Assembly: GCA_013697725.1 (NCBI GenBank)
Contig: JACCWI010000055.1
Location: 248,001-312,000 of the forward strand
Reading direction: 5' to 3'
Source of the DNA: Tatlockia sp.
GTDB lineage: Bacteria; Pseudomonadota; Gammaproteobacteria; Legionellales; Legionellaceae
Length of the DNA: 64,000 bases
Made by a program: the position numbers and the translations under genes. Within the stretch, counting starts at the first letter, position 1. Each line of letters opens with the position of its first letter. Shown piece by piece: positions 61,265 through 64,000 of this stretch. Under the pieces are notes generated by a model. That model had not been told where the DNA came from, did no database searches, and was given only the letters and a program-made list of their open reading frames with translations.

Positions 61265-63709
61265 TTATGTAAAATTAATCGCCTGATACTGCTTTGCATC
61301 TTCAAGTAAATTCTCTACCTCATTACTATTTTTTTCAGAATAAATACTGTTATTTCCATTTTTCGAAGCAGATTTGATATTAGTATGAAAGAAAGTTAAA
61401 TCATTTGAAGATACTTTTTGAGCACTCAACCATTTCAAGCTAGGAACTCCGTCAGAATGATGGTATGGAGTAGAGGATTTTTTATAACTGTTTTTGATCT
61501 CTTGTAGGTCATTGAATAAAACCACTTGAACAGTTGATATATGGTGTAATTCCAGATATTTCATAATTTTAAAACGATGCTCTTGAGTATCAGTAGCAAT
61601 CATTTTAATATCATCTCCTATTTTCAAACAGCTCCTGCTTCGATATTCTTCCTGAAAAAGTCTATGCATTGTAATTTTATTTTCATTTTCGCTTACCAGT
61701 ATTACTGGAAATTGATTTTCTAAAAAATATCTATCCAATTCCGAAAATTGAAAGAGATCCTGAGGGCTAGATATTATTTTTTCAAATAAACGGACTCGAT
61801 TTCGAAAGGTGGCTAAATATTCATGAGTTTTAGAACCCAGTTTTATAAAAAATAAACTCGTCGCCCCGCCTGAAAGATAATCCTTTAGTAAGGCATTGAT
61901 TTGATAGGATGGAAGACTGTTTTGCGTCATTCTATAAAATGCATAATCCACTTCATTGAAATCACGCACGTGTGAAGGATAATTAGGTTCCAGGCAAAAA
62001 AATTGAGTTATTGGAAACTCTAGATTCTTATTTATATATTTCTCCTCGCTATGCTCCCAGACCTTGATCGTACAATTTTTGGGGTACTCTAAAACCTTGA
62101 GTGCCTTTTGAAGATTATCAACAGTTGGATTAGCAATTGCCTGCATATTAATTTGATACTTAATAATCCTATCTATTATATTCTCTAGCCTAAGCACTTG
62201 GTCTGTTGCGGCCTTAATATCTTCTAATTTCATGCCCGATTTCATTAGGGCTGCAAAATTTGGATGAATATAAGAGCCTAATAACTGGAGGAAATAATAA
62301 AAGTGAAACATTGCCTGGATTTGTTCTTGTAGGGTGCTGAGTTCTTTCGCTGAAATAATATCATCCATTGAATTGTATTTTTGTCTTGCACGCACAAAGT
62401 AAATTAATAATAAATTAATATTTGAGAAAGCCTGGCTTACACCGTTCTCAACACTATTTCTGAAATCCAATAAGCAATTATTTCCTGAATTTAAATTTTT
62501 ATTGGCATAATTGGATAATATCTTTTTAAGGGTATAGGCATTGCAATTATTTGCCGACATGATTCCAAAACAAGTTGCTCCAATTCTATGCTCATCCTGT
62601 GAACCAAGGATGTCATAGCCTCCTTTTGTCAATTCACCTGATAAGGGTACTGCCAGATACTCATTGATCATCTCCAAGGGTGACATAATATTAAATTCAG
62701 TCTTTGCTAAAATTGAAAAAATTGAAGAATTAGTTCCATGTATAAAGGGGGTAAACGCTGATTCTCCTTGATATTTTTGTGCCTTAGGTACTTTAAAATG
62801 CTTAATAAGCGGCTCAATTGTAGGGTTTTTCAAGGCTTCTTCAAAAATCGTGCAAAATACATTTTCAGCATGCTCATATTTTACCTTTTCTTTTCTAGAA
62901 AAATTACTTAGGTGGCTAGCAACCTTCTTCCCATGGAGATCATATATAGTACAGTCGAACAACATATCATGTTGCTCAAAAGTAAACTGATGAATTGCTT
63001 TAATTAATTCCATGATTAGCTCATGATGACTCTCGTTAAATCCCTCAATAGAGGCCAAGGTATCAAATATATATTTTGACTTAAACTCGCTCTCACAACG
63101 CATTAGATCAAGATTATCTCCAAGATTAATGATCATTCGAATATAATCAAATTTGCTTAAATCTGTATTGTAGATACCTGATGGTAATTTAAATTCATAT
63201 TCTCTAGGGTTATCTTTAAATTCAATCGCTGCGCCAAATAGTTTGGCCTGTTTTTCCTTTAAGCCTAATTTCTTTAGGATTTCAATCGTTTTTTCAGCAC
63301 TTTGCTTTTCCCAGTCATCCTCACCTTCTCCTTGCCGAGCTGTATCATGGCATCCCATAGTCATCAGAATAAAACATAAAACAGATTCTTCCTCAAGATT
63401 TAGATAGTTTGCTATGGTTTTCAGCGATTGATTAACATATTCTGGAATTAAATTTTGTAGAAGATTGTGGATAGCTAAAGCCCAGAGGGTTGCATTGCTT
63501 GCATGTTGAGCACCATGAATTATCCGTTCGATAGATCCATCTTTTAAATTTTCTTTGTGAATCTCACCGAAGGGTTGTAGATAGGTGGTTTCAAGCATTT
63601 CTTGAAACCAGATTGTAAAATTATTGGTGGATAATCTATTTTCATATTGTATTAAATTTGACATGCCGTCAGCAGCCAAATGTTTTTTTAATTCGTCAGT
63701 ATGTATCAT
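61265..63709 (-). CDS. SidE-type phosphodiesterase-domain protein, Dot/Icm effector candidate
   Basis: An 814-residue protein without signal peptide. The N-terminal 300 residues resemble the SidE phosphodiesterase domain: IIHGAQHASNATLWA (His65, His69), CHDTARQGEGEDDW (His121, Asp122) and INLGDNLDLMRCE (about 194-206). In SidE and Dup proteins this domain processes ADP-ribosylated ubiquitin. A second region has FIHGTNSSIFSIL at about 322-334 and PLSGE at 355-359, a pattern I associate with multidomain Legionella proteins such as Lpg1496. No mono-ADP-ribosyltransferase R-S-ExE motif is evident. The C-terminus (NEVENLLEDAKQYQAINFT) is Glu-rich then hydrophobic, as in Dot/Icm signals. GGAG precedes the ATG by five bases. 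Confidence 0.85.
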   Translation of the reverse strand: MIHTDELKKHLAADGMSNLIQYENRLSTNNFTIWFQEMLETTYLQPFGEIHKENLKDGSIERIIHGAQHASNATLWALAIHNLLQNLIPEYVNQSLKTIANYLNLEEESVLCFILMTMGCHDTARQGEGEDDWEKQSAEKTIEILKKLGLKEKQAKLFGAAIEFKDNPREYEFKLPSGIYNTDLSKFDYIRMIINLGDNLDLMRCESEFKSKYIFDTLASIEGFNESHHELIMELIKAIHQFTFEQHDMLFDCTIYDLHGKKVASHLSNFSRKEKVKYEHAENVFCTIFEEALKNPTIEPLIKHFKVPKAQKYQGESAFTPFIHGTNSSIFSILAKTEFNIMSPLEMINEYLAVPLSGELTKGGYDILGSQDEHRIGATCFGIMSANNCNAYTLKKILSNYANKNLNSGNNCLLDFRNSVENGVSQAFSNINLLLIYFVRARQKYNSMDDIISAKELSTLQEQIQAMFHFYYFLQLLGSYIHPNFAALMKSGMKLEDIKAATDQVLRLENIIDRIIKYQINMQAIANPTVDNLQKALKVLEYPKNCTIKVWEHSEEKYINKNLEFPITQFFCLEPNYPSHVRDFNEVDYAFYRMTQNSLPSYQINALLKDYLSGGATSLFFIKLGSKTHEYLATFRNRVRLFEKIISSPQDLFQFSELDRYFLENQFPVILVSENENKITMHRLFQEEYRSRSCLKIGDDIKMIATDTQEHRFKIMKYLELHHISTVQVVLFNDLQEIKNSYKKSSTPYHHSDGVPSLKWLSAQKVSSNDLTFFHTNIKSASKNGNNSIYSEKNSNEVENLLEDAKQYQAINFT

Positions 63710-64000
63710 CTTAACTCCACAACATTAACATCTAAATGGTTTAATTTTTGCAGATAGTGCATCTTAAATGCTAAAATGTCAAATTTTAATCAAAGTGATA
63801 AATCGTTGCAAACTATTAAAAACTAAGAATTGATTTTTTTTGAGTTTAACTTGTAGGATATAACAATATTTTTTTTGTCATGCGCCTCGATAGGATTATT
63901 GCAAGTGAGTATCATTAAGCTAAAAATACCACATTAACACAAAGTTGTAGCGGTAATGCTGGTAAACGAGCGCTAGAGGGAATTAACCCATTTAGCGCAA
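63710..64000. other. Non-coding right edge of the window
   Basis: These 291 bases hold the upstream region of the SidE-type gene and AT-rich sequence with poly-T tracts near 63835 and 63871. A short open frame on the minus strand enters from the window edge (to about 63917) but has no recognisable product. I see no RNA gene or repeat. Confidence 0.4.
63754..63782 (-). promoter_or_regulatory. Possible promoter for the SidE-type gene
   Basis: On the minus strand a perfect TTGACA (63777-63782) is followed after 17 bases by CACTAT (63754-63759), only three of six matches to the -10 consensus. The weak -10 would fit an activator-dependent promoter. I do not see a convincing PmrA or CpxR box. Confidence 0.3.

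Noticed and set aside
63755..63775. PmrA-like box upstream of the SidE-type gene
   Set aside because: TTTAGCAT and TTAAGAT on the minus strand do not reproduce the cTTAATatT repeat with its two-base spacing.
1..64000. CRISPR arrays, insertion sequences, prophage or att sites
   Set aside because: No regularly spaced repeats, transposase or integrase genes, or flanking direct repeats were seen when reading both strands.

Overview
The window looks like a chromosomal segment of a Legionella species or close relative (order Legionellales). Base composition is AT-rich. Housekeeping genes have the gammaproteobacterial order (topA-smg-dprA, def-fmt-rsmB, a dcw division cluster ending in ftsZ-lpxC). 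Between them sit long AT-rich genes with features of Dot/Icm-type effectors: a SidE-type phosphodiesterase protein, a large protein with a C-X5-R motif in a D-R-A-G context, and a tandem pair of unrecognised paralogues. There is no ispE between lolB and prs, which fits the mevalonate route used by Legionella and Coxiella. No insertion sequence, prophage or CRISPR array is visible. Species assignment is inference.

Layout. Bases 1-12,000: the 3' end of a DUF945-like gene, fis, prs, tRNA-Gln(TTG), lolB, coaD-ggt, plsC, mutM with a small membrane gene, a membrane fatty acid desaturase, an unknown 145-residue protein, ltaE with a PH-domain membrane protein, and dciA. Bases 12,000-29,500: one minus-strand block reading smc, zipA, murF, mraY, murD, ftsW, murC, murB, ddl, ftsQ, ftsA, ftsZ, then lpxC behind its own predicted promoter. 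It supplies peptidoglycan precursors, the division ring and chromosome condensation; murE and murG are not in it. Bases 29,600-31,400: the paralogue pair. Bases 31,600-36,800: a polyhydroxybutyrate locus (phaC, a MerR/TipAS-like regulator, a phasin, phaR and two tandem phaB copies) without a thiolase.

Bases 37,000-42,500: an MMPL-type exporter followed by a one-module nonribosomal peptide synthetase (A-T-C) whose specificity residues resemble the asparagine code. This is the best candidate for an undescribed small-molecule system. Bases 42,500-43,700: a cysteine-rich secreted protein and an outer-membrane barrel. Bases 43,700-53,800: topA, smg, dprA, def, fmt, rsmB, a Sel1-like protein, a ParB-family protein without parA, and dacB with an added C-terminal domain. 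Bases 53,800-64,000: the C-X5-R protein, trhO, a small lipoprotein, a fused E1 alpha-beta 2-oxoacid dehydrogenase overlapping a glutaryl-CoA-type acyl-CoA dehydrogenase, and the SidE-type effector candidate.

Start codons were re-chosen where a Shine-Dalgarno sequence and family length favoured an internal start (prs, desaturase, ftsZ, ftsA, murD, mraY, parB and others); each entry says so. All function calls rest on reading motifs by eye, without database searches.
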